Below are positions 10,196 to 21,800 of a stretch of DNA of 64,000 bases, one piece after another. A model generated the notes under the pieces. It had not been told where the DNA came from, did no database searches, and worked only from the letters and a program-made list of their open reading frames with translations. Both the position numbers and the translations under genes were made by a program. Position 1 is the first letter of the stretch. The number at the start of each line of letters is the position of its first letter. This DNA comes from Microplitis mediator (Eukaryota; Arthropoda; Insecta; Hymenoptera; Braconidae): positions 4,487,879 through 4,551,878 of the forward strand of contig NC_079977.1 in NCBI RefSeq assembly GCF_029852145.1, read 5' to 3'.

Positions 10196-11600
10196 CCCAG
10201 TGAACACATGACCTTATTTTGACGTCATACGTAGGTCATAGCAATGTCACGACATCTGATGTAAATTTGATGTCAATGTGACGTTCTACATGACTTTAAT
10301 ATGATGTAAAGCTTGTGACATCATATTGATGTAAGCATGACTCTTGTACGACGTCACAGTTATGACTTATGTATTACGTACGTTTGACATAGAATCTACA
10401 TCACATTGTTATGTAGTAATAAAGTCATTATCCGTATATCATAATGACGTAATTTTAAAATCATACATTTATGTCAGTAGCAAAGTCACGGTTATACGTA
10501 ATATGGATGTCACTCCTAAATCATATCTTTACATCAGTGACAAGTCAGTATTTTACGCAATGCTGATGTAATTTCCGAGTCATAGTTTTTTATCATCTAT
10601 TTATTGAAATAAAACAATCATAGAATGAATTTTCAAATATGTGTAAATGTGTAAAAATAACAACTAAACGTCGAACATTTTTGGGGTCAAAGTAATCGAT
10701 AAACTCGATAATAGATCATTCAGACGTTTTAGATTAAAAAATTAGCGTGAGCATAAAAAAATTAACTTTATTTTTTTAAATGATATATATCGAAAATATC
10801 ATTTAGGATGACAAAGAAAATGTAACGACAGTTTGAACTCTTTTGATATTATGATTCTAAAGTTTAAGTATCACAATTTTTCAATCGATTAAATTTCATA
10901 CGATTTTGTGGAATTATTTAATGTTTCGCAAAATTTTATATAAGATTTTTTAAATTTCACATCACAACAAAAAATTAAAAAATTTGATGAAACTTAATGA
11001 AATTTTATACAATTATCATCGAGGCCCACAAATATTGTTTCTATAACATTTCATATAAGTTCATGGAGTTTTTTTAAATTTAGTAAAAATCCATCACGAA
11101 AACTTATGAACTCTGTCTTTTCCGGCATTTCACTCTAAATACATCAATTAAGCACGAGATTTGAACTCTCGTGATGTGGACCAGTGAGCAACGTTCAGGA
11201 CTACCAGCCAAGAGGAGCCGTGTTCGAACCCAGCAGATGCCCAGGATTTTTTCATCATTTAACGTTATTTAATCTTGTTTCAGAATTCACAATGCGTTCA
11301 CGCGGTAATAATCAAATCAAAAATTCGGTATTTCATTTTTTTTTTTTTTTTTTTTTTCAAAAATATTTTTTCCGAATTGATAATTTTGATATCACCCATA
11401 TGTCATATTGACGTCATAAAATGTCACACAGACATCACATTTACGTCATGTATACGTCATTAGTTTTACATCATAATCTTACGTAAAAAAGTGGGAAATA
11501 ATGAGTCACACCTGACTCATTCGTGACTTATATCTTACGTAAATGATGACTTAGCGTAACGTCACTCTGACGTCAAATTTACGTCAATGTGTTTACTGGG
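10196..11600. mobile_element. Inverted-repeat element rich in TGACGTCA words, level 3a
   Basis: Ends CCCAGTGAACACATGAC (10196) and its near complement TCAATGTGTTTACTGGG (11600). Both terminal 300-400 bp are packed with GACGTCA, TACGTCA and TGACTTATG words in opposite orientation, forming a long imperfect hairpin. The interior (10600-11330) is AT-rich and includes a possible degraded tRNA-like or SINE-like patch near 11160-11250 (a GTTCGAACCC word). No intact gene. Confidence 0.7.
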
Positions 11601-11817
11601 AGCCATGTTGCAGCAACAGAAAAAAATCCTGTTGCAGCAACAGGATTAATACTGTTGTTGCGACTTAATAGTAAAATATCGTTACACGGTAAAAAATGTT
11701 GTGTCATTGCGTCAAAAAACTTAGTGTTACAAATTTTTGTGTTAAATATTTATCGCTTTTTTGGGTTGATTGAATAGAATAAATCTTAAATTTACACATA
11801 AAAGTGTTAAATATTTA

Positions 11818-12846
11818 CCCAGCAAACGGGATCGGATTGAGTCGGATTCAACATCCTATCCGCTTTAACACGATTCAATGCAGTTTTTGAAATCTCCGTT
11901 TTTCAATACGTTTTAATACGATCAGACCCGACACGTTAGTATTGGATAACTACAGAAAATTTTGTTACCAACTTCTAAAACTTCTAAAAAAAAAATGGTC
12001 AAAGATCATTTTTTCGGTGGGTAAAGATCGATTTTGAAAAAATTTTTTTTTAAAATACTAGAAAAAATATAAGGAAAAAAGTTACCATAAATTTGGAGGT
12101 GGATCATTTTTTTTTTATAAAAAAATTAGATGTAAAATGAAATATCTCTGAAAGTATTGAGAAGTTATCGAGACAAACTAGTATCATTGTTTTTGGGATT
12201 TAATATCGAACAAAATGAATTTTGAACGAAGTCTCTACGACGAATAGTTGCTGAGATAAAAATTATTAAAGCGCGAAAAACGAAAAGGCGCGTCATTTCG
12301 TCCACGCGCGGATAAACAAAAGAGTGTAACTCGGCAGCAAATCGATATTTTTACAATTTTTTTTTTATTCTCTTAGTAAATCATATATCAACCATAAAAA
12401 AATTTGGTAACTTCCAAAAAAATTTTTTCGAATTTTAAATTTAAAAAAAGTAAAAATCACTTTTTGTTAAATAAAAAATAGAAAAAATGAAAAATAAATA
12501 AAATGACCTAATGGATAATTTTGTTTGAACCATTACCCAAACAATTACGGGTAATGACAGTTAAAAAAAATGATCACCTCCAAATTTATGGTAACTTTTT
12601 TCCTTATATTTTTTCTAGTATTTTAAAAAAAAATTTTTTCAAAATCGATCTTTACCCACCGAAAAAATGATCTTTGAACATTTTTTCGTGCGCATCGACT
12701 GGACTACCGACTTGGTCGGTAAGTTGAACTCTGCCTCGAATTTATTCTATCCGATTCAATGCGTTTTAACACGAAACACTGTTTTCAAAAATCGCATTGA
12801 ATCGGGTTGGTTCGTATTGGACTTCAATCCGACTTCGTTTGCTGGG
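11818..12846. mobile_element. Inverted-repeat element (CCCAGCAAACG ends), level 4
   Basis: Ends CCCAGCAAACGGGATCGGAT and its imperfect complement ATTGG...CGTTTGCTGGG. Subterminal words such as GATTCAATGCGTTTTAACAC recur in both halves. It lies wholly inside the level-3b element. Confidence 0.75.
12001..12675. mobile_element. Foldback with ~118-bp arms, level 5
   Basis: AAAGATCATTTTTTCGGTGG at 12001 is matched by its exact complement ending at 12675. The inverted arms extend to about 12120 and from about 12558. The roughly 440-bp loop holds a short GC-richer piece (GCGCGTCATTTCGTCCACGC near 12290). Confidence 0.8.
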
Positions 12847-13384
12847 TAACACAAAAATTTGTAACACTAAGTTTTTTGATGCAATGACACAACATTTTTT
12901 ACTGTGTAATTATATTTTCTATTAAGTCGCAACAACAGTATTAAACCTGCTGCTGCAACATGGCTGCTTCCTGTTGCAACTACAGGAAAATCCTATTGCT
13001 ACAACAGGATTTTTTCGTGTTGCTGCAACATGGCTGCTTCCTGTTGCAGCAACAGTAAATTCTCTTCCGTGTAGACATACAAAATATTCTAGCATACACA
13101 ACATTATGATATGTGACCTATGTGTTTAAGACACATTCACGGTAAACTATATTATTTTATACTAAATAGAGAATTAATTATGATTGATATTTAACTCAAA
13201 GCTCCATAAGAAATCACCAATAAAAAATTATTCTGCTGCTTTACTGCTTGTTGGTAATGACGGCAGTGGTGGACAAAAACGAACTAGTGAGTATACTAAA
13301 GTGAATTTTTAGGAACGATCGGATACGTATCCGACAAAAGACATAGTTCATGGAACTATACAGGTCCGGAACTACCCACCTCTA

Positions 13385-15288
13385 ACACTCATTATGTTTT
13401 TGGCCCCATGAAAGAGAAAATTAGATTCGGGTGTTGTCGGGTTTTCTTGGTAGCGCGTGCGCACTTTCCTGTAAAAAAAATTTTTGAAACTTCATTTGAA
13501 CTTTTTTTAAACTTTTGAAAATGTAAGAAAACGTATGATAAGTAAATTTTTTCCACAAAATAATAAACAAAAGTTTTTTATTTTAATTTGGTAAATTAAT
13601 ATCTACAATAATTTTCAATTAATTTAATGAGCGCATTAACTACATATTTAGAGGAAATTTATTTTTATTAAAAAAAAAACTTTTTTACTATCGATTACAA
13701 TAATCGATTGTTAAAAAAAAATTGTCTTGGATATTTATATATTAATTGATTATTACTTTAATAATTTTATTGATTTATTCAAATTCAAAAAATTACGCAC
13801 TATAAAAATGTAGATGTCTCTAGAAGTCATCTACTTTTTATGTCCCCTACAGCACAGTTTACTTTACAAAAGTTTCCTTGAATTTTTCGTCAAATTTCTG
13901 ACTTTTCCATTTTTTACGACTATTTGTATGCAACTTTTTCAACAATTTCACGTAAATTTACTACCCGAATGAGAATGCAAATTCACTTCAAAAGTTAACT
14001 AGAAAAAAGTTGTCAATTTTCAGGAAAATTTTATGTCAATTTCTTGTTAATTTCACTTGAAAAATTAAGTATTTCTTACCGTCAAATTGTGGACAATTTT
14101 ATGTATAAATTTGCTTACTTTCTGAAATGGTAAGAATCCGACTATTTTTTTTCGTAAAGGTTACTTTTAAATTGAAGAAAAATTAACCGCAAATAATTAT
14201 TTTCAACTTTTGCTGTCAAATCGTCAGCAATTTCAGGCAGTTTCAACATCAAATTACCGTCAATTTCAAGCTAAAGTGGCTATTAGGGTGTGTTATTATA
14301 ACAAATTGTTACCTTAAATTTAACAAAAAGACAACAACTTTTTTGTGCCGTTTGGGATCAGAATTAATTAGTAGGTGTGTCTTTCGAATTTTGAAAAATA
14401 TAAGTCAAAAATTCGATTTTCATAATCGATTGTTATACACACGTTTGTGCAACTATACACTTGTTTTAAGAAACAATCGCTTTTTTCGAGTTTGAAATAA
14501 TCGATTACTCGATTAAATGATAAATCGGCTCTATCGATAATTTCAGTTCGATTATAATCGATTGTCAACAATCGATTATTTCATTCGATTGTTGCAACAC
14601 TAGGCAGAATATTTGAGCGTAATTTTCATAAATTTTAATGAGTGAATGAAGCGGATTTGAGACAATTTGTAACTTTTAAATAAATAAATAAAAAAATTGA
14701 AATAATGAAATTTTAAAAAACGCGGGTGCTGATTTTTAAATTATCTGATGCGCGTTTTTGAATTTTTTTCTACTGACATTTTATTTTTTTATTTTTAAAT
14801 TGGAAATTGATAATCGTCAGCTGCATTTACACTCATTACGTTTTTGGTCCCATGAAAACGAAAGTTACGTTTCTAGGTGGCGCTTGCGCATTTTCCGACT
14901 GAAAAAAAAATTTTTGAAACTTTATTTGAACTTTTAAATTAAAAAAAAAAAAAAAAACTAAAAATATGCAGATGTTGAAAATTTTAAAAAATTATCGCGG
15001 CAATTTTTGAAATATTTTTCTTTATTATTTTTTTGTTTAAAAAAAAAAAAAATTATTAGACGTCGGCTAACTTCACCATTATTTGTTTTGTAACTGAGTT
15101 GCTCTAAACAAAAATCCGAAAATTGTTAATTGTTTACTGACTTCAAAATCACATATTTGATCTAAAAATATAATTATAAAACTAATAAAACAATTCAAGT
15201 TAACGAGGCAGAAAAAAAAGTAAAACTCATTAAAAGCAAATAATTAATCATTTATTATAACATACATATTTTACAATCAATTACCTTG
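13385..15288. other. Broken ankyrin-unit flanks with repeat debris
   Basis: 13385-13680 resumes the cluster's intergenic unit (CACTCATTATGTTTTTGGCC...GGTAGCGCGTGCGC). 13680-14605 is foreign A+T-rich DNA with many ATCGATT words. It ends in CGATTGTTGCAACACTAG, which resembles a hAT end, and has a CCCAAGCGGCAC-related piece near 14285-14357. 14606-15240 is again a standard intergenic unit leading into the 3' end of the next gene. No gene is seen. Confidence 0.5.
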
Positions 15289-16587
15289 TTAGAACTTGCG
15301 CAGAAAATGTCTTAAATCATTATTATCTAAACATTCAAATACATTATCGACAGCATAAGACAACAATTTAGACGCAACGGGAAAAAGATTATGAAAAACT
15401 TGAGTACTTTTTTCCAGTAAATTTTTCCTTGCTAATCCTTTCGAAAAGCGAAGTTTTATCACCGATCCATAAATCGGAAATCGATCTGTAATATCACTAG
15501 AAAGTATAAACGTCTCATGATTTTTATTTTTTGCATACACAGCTAAAACATTACTATTCTTGCTCAAAATATTATGAAGCGAAAGCCCCGAGTTTGGTAT
15601 TTTTTCCGTGATAATTTTCGACATTTCTAGCTCACACTTTTTTTTATAATCATCTACCCGTTTTTCTTCAAGAAGAGAAGACAAGAGCATGTTAATGTTA
15701 TCAGATAGAGGTGCATTTCGACTTCTTAATTTTACAATATGTTTAATAATGTTTTTTTTGTGTTTCGAAGTAATGTTTTCAACAATACCATTACGACCAA
15801 CACGAGGAATAGGTGGGAGATATTTATGGATCTCAAGACCATTTATGTCTGCATCATTGTTTAGAAGAATATCCAATGTACTTTGACGCTCTGGATCGCT
15901 AAGCATAGATACTCTATAAATATCAGATCTTACAAAATAACTGTTATCCAATTGCTTTAGAACCAAATAAACTGGAGTCTCTCCATATTTATTTTTAGCA
16001 TTAATGTCTGCTCCATAATCTATCAATAATTGCAAAATATCATCGTTGTCGACCATTAATGCGTGATGAATTGGAGCTGATCTGTTCTTATCATATTCAT
16101 TAACATCCGCACCAATTTCTAATAATAATGAAACCATTTCCAAGTTGTTTTTCTTAACAGCCATACGCAGTAACGACTGATCACATTTTATTCCAAAATT
16201 TTTGTGCTTAACAATAACTCTTGCGATCTCAATATTGTTGTGCTCAACTGCTAGCTTAATTGGTGACTTATTCTTATAAATATTGTAATCACTTATTTTA
16301 GCGCCGCGTTCCAGAAGCATTTTGAAAATTGTCGTGTTGTTGTTCATGGAGGCTATCTGAAGAGGTGACAAGACTTTATGGTCGCTGTTAACTTTCGCAT
16401 TTTTCCGCAATAAATATGCCACCATTTCTACCTGATCTTTTTCAACGGCAGCAGTAAGTAGTGGATACCCTCGATCTAACATTGGACAGAATGATAAACC
16501 AAATTTCTCTATTATATTTGTTACTGTCTGCGTATTTCCATTTTTTATTGAATTTATCATGTCGAAATATTTTTGCATGTCCTCCAT
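15289..16587 (-). CDS. Ankyrin-repeat/PRANC-type protein, copy 3
   Basis: 432 aa from ATG at 16587 (MEDMQKYFDMINSIKNGN). There are six ankyrin-like repeats, the fourth to sixth with the fullest consensus (APIHHALMVDNDDILQLLID, GETPVYLVLKQ), then a PRANC-type C-terminus (CELEMSKIITEKIPNSGLSL...FPIYGSVIKLRFSKGLARKN in parts). Relative to the 437-441-aa relatives it loses the EQDN tail: the codon after KF is TAA where others have GAA, and the old tail can still be read after it. Copy 8 (29816-31117) has the same change. The TATA-like box has been struck by the element at 16757-17586. Confidence 0.87.
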   Translation of the reverse strand: MEDMQKYFDMINSIKNGNTQTVTNIIEKFGLSFCPMLDRGYPLLTAAVEKDQVEMVAYLLRKNAKVNSDHKVLSPLQIASMNNNTTIFKMLLERGAKISDYNIYKNKSPIKLAVEHNNIEIARVIVKHKNFGIKCDQSLLRMAVKKNNLEMVSLLLEIGADVNEYDKNRSAPIHHALMVDNDDILQLLIDYGADINAKNKYGETPVYLVLKQLDNSYFVRSDIYRVSMLSDPERQSTLDILLNNDADINGLEIHKYLPPIPRVGRNGIVENITSKHKKNIIKHIVKLRSRNAPLSDNINMLLSSLLEEKRVDDYKKKCELEMSKIITEKIPNSGLSLHNILSKNSNVLAVYAKNKNHETFILSSDITDRFPIYGSVIKLRFSKGLARKNLLEKSTQVFHNLFPVASKLLSYAVDNVFECLDNNDLRHFLRKF

Positions 16588-16756
16588 GATTAATTTATTT
16601 ATATTAAACTTCCTAGCACTTAATTATTTTTTATTTTTTATTATTGAAAACTGCGAGTAACTTACGGACGCAACTATTGTCAACTAACCTACAAGTTCTT
16701 GTTATTTTAACCAACGTGACTTGTAATAAAATGGAGTGTGACGGCAGTGTATTTAA

Positions 16757-17586
16757 CCCTTCGTAGGTAACGTGTCTTTTCCGAACTAAATCGGTCGCAA
16801 TGTGTGCGCTCCGCCGCCGTGTTAAAACGTACGCGCTGTTGCCAAATGTAAACTATTAGTATTTTCTTGTAAGACAAAAATAGTTTTTCAATGTTTTATT
16901 ATTAGATATAATTTTATTTTAATATTTTATCATACCTACATTTAATTGAATAATAAAATTTTTTTTTATTTTTATCTCTCGTGACATTATTAAATTTAAC
17001 ATCTAGGATCAAATTATAAAATTATAATTAAATTCAATCTTTGATTGAAATTTATCACATGTAATAATTAATTCTTATTAATTAAAATTTTGATATAAAT
17101 AATATTCAATACGAGTAGAATTATTACATTATTTTAAACAAATCACATAAGTTATAATATAAACAGTAAATACTAACCTCAACCATTACTTTATTTTTGT
17201 ATCTCACATGCGGTAAAACAGACTGAAAAAGTGGCGGTAACGACTTTTGGCAATAGCTAGGTTTGAAAATCTCTTGGAGGCTAAATTAATTTTTTAAATT
17301 ACTTTGTATATATTTTTATGCTTATTAATAACGTCACAATTTTCAGAAACCCAAGCGGCACAAAAAAAAATTGTTGAATTTAAGTTGACAATTGGTTAAC
17401 TTAAATTCATGATAACAAATTGTTGTTTTAAATTTAACATACAGTCAACAATTTTTGTTTCGTGCCGCTTGGGAAGGTTGAAAGAATGCACTTAATTTTT
17501 TTCAAAATTATCAATGAACTCAATTTCGAGAAAAAAGAAAAGTGCAAAAAAGGCGGCGCCCCTCTCATTATGCGACCTACGAAGGG
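16757..17586. mobile_element. Non-autonomous TTAA-targeting (piggyBac-type) element
   Basis: 830 bp with terminal inverted repeats CCCTTCGTAGGT / ACCTACGAAGGG, flanked on both sides by TTAA (16753-16756 and 17587-17590). The sister units read GTATTTAAGCC without interruption, giving an exact empty site with a single TTAA. TTAA duplication with a CCC start is characteristic of piggyBac-superfamily elements. No transposase is present. A smaller foldback lies at 17350-17473. Confidence 0.85.
17350..17473. mobile_element. 124-bp CCCAAGCGGCAC foldback MITE
   Basis: Ends CCCAAGCGGCAC (17350-17361) and GTGCCGCTTGGG (17462-17473) form a nearly complete hairpin through TTGTTGA/TCAACAA words. Related fragments lie at 1370, about 14285-14357 and 52457 (CCCAAGCAGCAC). 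Confidence 0.75.
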
Positions 17587-18152
17587 TTAAGCCTAATTCT
17601 TATAAATTTTTATGAGTGAGTACAGCGGATGTGGACAATTTGTGATTTTTAAATAAATGAATTTAATAATTGAAATAATGAAATTTAAAAAAATGCGGGT
17701 GCTGATTTTAATTATCTAATGAAAAAAAATTTTTGAAACTTTTGAAAATGTAAGAAAAATACGATCCTGAAGTTGGCAGACAATTAGTAATTTTCGGATT
17801 TTTCTCAACAATTTAATTAAAAAATAAGAAAAAAATAAAAATATGCTGAAGTAGAAAATTAAAAAAATTATAGGTGCAATTTTTGAAATATTTTTTTTAT
17901 AATTTATTGTTTGAAAAAAAGAAAAAATTATTAGATGTCGGCAAACTTTAGTATCATTTTTTTTTGTAACTGATTTGTTCTCAACAACAATCCGGTAGTT
18001 GTTAATTGTTCACTCACTTCAAAATCACATATTTGATCTATAAATATAATTATAAGATTTATAAAATAATTCAAATAAACGAGGCAGAATAAAAAGTAAG
18101 ACCTATTAAAAGTAAATAATTCATAATTTATTACGACATACTTATTTTACAA

Positions 18153-18578
18153 TTAATTATCTTGCTCGAACACGCGCAAAAAATGTCTTAAATCCTTATT
18201 ATCTAAGCATTCAAATACATCATCGACGGCAACAGACAACAATTTAGACGCAACGGGAAAAAGATCATGAAAAAGTTGAGTACTTTTTTCCAGTAAATTT
18301 TTCCTTGCTAATCCTTTCGAAAAGCGGAGTTTTTTCACCGATCCATAAATCGGAAATCGTCGTGAAACTTCATCCGAAAATATGAACCTCTCATGATTTT
18401 TATTTTTTGCATAGCCAGCTAAAACATGACTATTTTTGCTCAAAATATTATGAAGCGAAATCCCTGAGTTTGGTATTTTTTCCGTGATAATTTCCGACAT
18501 TTCTAGCTCACAAATTTCTTTATAATCATTCAACGGTTTTTCTTCAAGAAGAGAAGACAAGAATATGTCATTGTTATT
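18153..18578 (-). pseudogene. C-terminal piece of split ankyrin copy 4
   Basis: The frame runs from the breakpoint at 18578 to the stop at 18153 and encodes the last ~140 residues of the family: SSLLEEKPLNDYKEICELEM, NSGISLHNILSKNSHVLAGY and ending FLRVFEQDN. There is no ATG at its start. It continues, after a 3,790-bp insertion, in the N-terminal piece at 22330-23268. Apart from the insertion the frame is intact, which suggests a recent break. Confidence 0.8.
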
Positions 18579-18672
18579 ATAATAACTATAATAACATTTA
18601 AATATAGTGGAAACCTAAACATGCAAACCTCTCAATAAGACAATTTATAGATAAATTGAGAAAAATATAGAT

Positions 18673-18745
18673 AGCCCGAACTGGGAATCGAACCCAGACC
18701 AATTCGGTATCGCGCCGAGTGCTCTACCAGTTGAGCTATCCGGCC
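18673..18745 (-). tRNA. tRNA-like gene, single copy in left terminal repeat
   Basis: A full 73-nt cloverleaf on the minus strand. It has a 7-bp acceptor stem with a G2:G71 mismatch, D-arm GCTC-AACTGGTA-GAGC, an anticodon stem with one mismatch, a 5-nt variable region, and a perfect T-arm CTGGG-TTCGATT-CCCAG. A-box TAGCTCAACTGG and B-box GGTTCGATTCC are intact and a T5 terminator follows. The loop CGCGATA has G instead of the invariant U at position 33, so it probably does not decode. By position the anticodon would be CGA, but no isotype is assigned. Confidence 0.65.
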
Positions 18746-18791
18746 CTATACTATATTCCGTTCAATTTGATCTATAACTTATTGAGCCACA

Positions 18792-20600
18792 CCGTTATAA
18801 CAGGGATTTTAATTAATTTTATTTTAAAATATTTGAATTTGAATTTTATTCGACTGCGCTCTCGGCCCACGCATCACCGTTGCCCCCACGCCGTAAGAGA
18901 TCGATAATATAAAACTCTAACTGATTGGTTGACACGTTTGGCCGTGTGACGAATGGGTACTTTATGGGGCCCCGAGTCCCGCCATTTCTAGAGATAAAAA
19001 TTTATTTGAAATTTGGATGATACGAGCCTGAGATGGAATCAAGAGTGGGGATGCCGGCTTCGCAGCACACGGAGACGCACTCGAGACTCACTCACTGCCT
19101 GGTGCTACACCAAATCAGACGCATCAAAAAAAAAAAATATAATAATAAAATATTTTATACTTGTTGCTAGCAACACAAAAGAACAAAGCAACTTACACTT
19201 ACGGTGAGTCGAGAGACCCCGTAAAAAATTAACCAAATAAATAAAAAGTGAGTCTCAAATAAGAAAAAACATCAAATTTAAACAACGAAAACGGCGAGTC
19301 GAAAAGACCCCGTGTCTAAAGAAAACGGTGAGTCTATACTTGACCCCGGGTACATCTGTCTCAAGGTCCACGATTGTCGTGATCTTTTGTCGAGATCTTT
19401 CAAATAACAACTAAAATTGCGCTGAGTTTCGCAACCGCGTAATTAATTAAGGACAATTATTTAAAACCGCAGCTGGAAAAGATCCGACAAACATCAGCGA
19501 CTGGCATCAGGAAGTACGAGCGGCGTCCTTTCAGCTCATGGCGTCATCACCGATTCCTGGAACCTCTTCGGTAATTGTGGAAAACATCTTGGTCAATTTA
19601 TTAATTATTATTTGCTAATTTTATTACAAAATATTAATTGTGAAAAATCGTATATTATACGTATAAGTTAGGGATAAAATTTATCGTTTTCGCGGCGTGG
19701 GTTCGAGAGTATTCGGTCGCCATTTTGTATAAGTGTCTGGGTTGTCTTTGTTAGGGAGCGTCAGATTAATTAATTAATTCAGGCGAGTCTAGCGACCACT
19801 GATTAATTAATTAATAATTAAAATTCTTAAAATTTAAATTACATTAAATTTAGCAGGTATTTTCTTAGAGATACTGAGTCTCACCGACCGTTCTCTAGGA
19901 GGTGCTGAAATTTAGTTTGGTAGAAATTATTGGACATTGTGACCTTGGTGCCGAGTCTCACCGACCGCACCACTGGAAAAATTCAAGACAACAAAAAAAA
20001 CCCAGAACTTAGGTGATATTAAATTTTATAGTTATGAATATATGGTATGTGTGTGTGTGCGATCTGGTATTAAATTTTTCCTCGCCAGCAAATTGTTAAA
20101 AATAAAGGAAGTGATAATAATTATAGAGATTTGAGAAATTGATATGAAAATTATAAAAATTAAAAACACGTTAAAATTGTCGGGACACTTAAAGCTTTAT
20201 CATTGTTAAAGATAATTAATATTAAGTAGAAAACATATCTGTTGCCACCAATTTGTTATAAATAAATTTGGATATATTTTATATAATTTATTGAAATAAT
20301 TATTCTCGATTGACTAATGATGTTGAGTCTGACGACCACTCATTAAGTGATTGATTAAATTCAAAATAAGAACCTAACTCTGCAGCTGTGTGGTCCAGCC
20401 TGGATAAGGAGATTTTCGGACTCATCCTTGAGATTTCTTTTGCTCTCTGCTTTGTTTTGCCTTGCACACGATACTGAGAGATCGTGCAATTTTACTCTCA
20501 GTGGCGCCCTTAGAACTTTTTGAGTTCAAAAGGTGTCCAAATTGTGACCTCGTAAGCCTCGTCCTCAAGACCACGGAAGTCGAGGGGTACCCGGTTATAC
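18792..20600. other. Single-copy middle part of the tRNA-repeat insertion
   Basis: No credible open frame over ~65 codons. The phrase GAGTCT(C)ACCGACC recurs (19881, 19953, 20326 and variants), as does GGTGAGTC(G)...ACCCCG at 19203-19345, hinting at an old leader or gag-like region. GTGGTCCAGCCTGG at 20390 resembles GTGGTCCAGTCGGG at 5213 in the putative LTR, so the two elements may share ancestry. Confidence 0.4.
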
Positions 20601-20700
20601 CGTCCATCGTACGGTAATACACCATTTAAATATAGTGGAAACCTAAACATGCAAACCTCTCAATAAGACAATTTATAGATAAATTGAGAAAAATATAGAT

Positions 20701-20773
20701 AGCCCGAACTGGGAATCGAACCCAGACCAATTCGGTATCGCGCCGAGTGCTCTACCAGTTGAGCTATCCGGCC
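20701..20773 (-). tRNA. tRNA-like gene, array unit 1
   Basis: Identical over 73 nt to the copy at 18673-18745, including G33 and the G2:G71 mismatch. Confidence 0.65.
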
Positions 20774-20920
20774 CTATACTATATTCCGTTCAATTTGATC
20801 TATAACTTATTGAGCCACACCGTCCATCGTACGGTAATACACCATTTAAATATAGTGGAAACCTAAACATGCAAACCTCTCAATAAGACAATTTATAGAT
20901 AAATTGAGAAAAATATAGAT

Positions 20921-20993
20921 AGCCCGAACTGGGAATCGAACCCAGACCAATTCGGTATCGCGCCGAGTGCTCTACCAGTTGAGCTATCCGGCC
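20921..20993 (-). tRNA. tRNA-like gene, array unit 2
   Basis: Same 73 nt as unit 1. Confidence 0.65.
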
Positions 20994-21140
20994 CTATACT
21001 ATATTCCGTTCAATTTGATCTATAACTTATTGAGCCACACCGTCCATCGTACGGTAATACACCATTTAAATATAGTGGAAACCTAAACATGCAAACCTCT
21101 CAATAAGACAATTTATAGATAAATTGAGAAAAATATAGAT

Positions 21141-21213
21141 AGCCCGAACTGGGAATCGAACCCAGACCAATTCGGTATCGCGCCGAGTGCTCTACCAGTT
21201 GAGCTATCCGGCC
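21141..21213 (-). tRNA. tRNA-like gene, array unit 3
   Basis: Same 73 nt as unit 1; the unit differs only outside the tRNA. Confidence 0.65.
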
Positions 21214-21360
21214 CTATACTATATTCCGTTCAATTTGATCTATAACGTATTGAGCCACACCGTCCATCGTACGGTAATACACCATTTAAATATAGTGGAA
21301 ACCTAAACATGCAAACCTCTCAATAAGACAATTTATAGATAAATTGAGAAAAATATAGAT

Positions 21361-21433
21361 AGCCCGAACTGGGAATCGAACCCAGACCAATTCGGTATCG
21401 CGCCGAGTGCTCTACCAGTTGAGCTATCCGGCA
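21361..21433 (-). tRNA. tRNA-like gene, array unit 4 (weakened acceptor)
   Basis: The first base changes so that the acceptor strand reads TGCCGGA. This breaks the 1:72 pair in addition to 2:71. Confidence 0.6.
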
Positions 21434-21580
21434 CTATACTATATTCCGTTCAATTTGATCTATAACTTATTGAGCCACACCGTCCTTCGTACGGTAATAC
21501 ACCATTTAAATATAGTGGAAACCTAAACATGCAAACCTCTCAATAAGACAATTTATAGATAAATTGAGAAAAATATAGAT

Positions 21581-21653
21581 AGCCCGAACTGGGAATCGAA
21601 CCCAGACCAATTCGGTATCGCGCCGAGTGCTCTACCAGTTGAGCTATCCAGCA
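21581..21653 (-). tRNA. tRNA-like gene, array unit 5 (more decayed acceptor)
   Basis: The acceptor strand reads TGCTGGA. The internal promoter boxes remain intact. Confidence 0.55.
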
Positions 21654-21800
21654 CTATACTATATTCCGTTCAATTTGATCTATAACTTATTGAGCCACAC
21701 CGTCCTTCGTACGGTAATACACCATTTAAATATAGTGGAAACCTAAACATGCAAACCTCTCAATAAGACAATTTATAGATAAATTGAGAAAAATATAGAT

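Larger units (their letters stand above)
11692..12909. mobile_element. Inverted-repeat element with 60-bp ends, level 3b
   Basis: Arms 11692-11752 and 12850-12909 are inverted copies (TTACACGGTAAAAAATGTTG at left; CAACATTTTTTACTGTGTAA at right) with two or three mismatches over 60 bp. Everything between them is the level-4 element plus a short spacer. Confidence 0.8.
10156..13073. mobile_element. Inverted-repeat element (TACACGGA...TGTTGCAGCAACAG), level 2
   Basis: Terminal inverted repeats of about 33 bp with few mismatches: TACACGGAAAAAAATTTACT continuing GTTGCAGCAACAG at left, and its complement ending TTCCGTGTA at 13073. The GTTGCAGCAACAG word recurs many times just inside both ends (11610-11645 and 12945-13055). 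The core has been opened by two further elements. Confidence 0.78.
10020..13384. mobile_element. hAT-like inverted-repeat element, level 1 of second nest
   Basis: Perfect 19-bp terminal inverted repeats TAGAGGTGGGTAGTTCCGG (10020-10038 and 13366-13384). AGAGGTGGGTAGT-type ends are common in hAT-like elements. Only about 135 bp (left) and 310 bp (right) belong to this element; the rest is younger elements inside it. The flanking 8-mers do not match, so the target duplication has decayed or been lost. Confidence 0.75.

Noticed and set aside
14368..14571. 67-codon minus-strand frame
   Set aside because: It lies in ATCGATT-rich repeat debris and resembles no protein.
20422..20625. 67-codon minus-strand frame at the array edge
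   Set aside because: It begins inside the tRNA repeat linker and has no recognisable domain. Likely chance.
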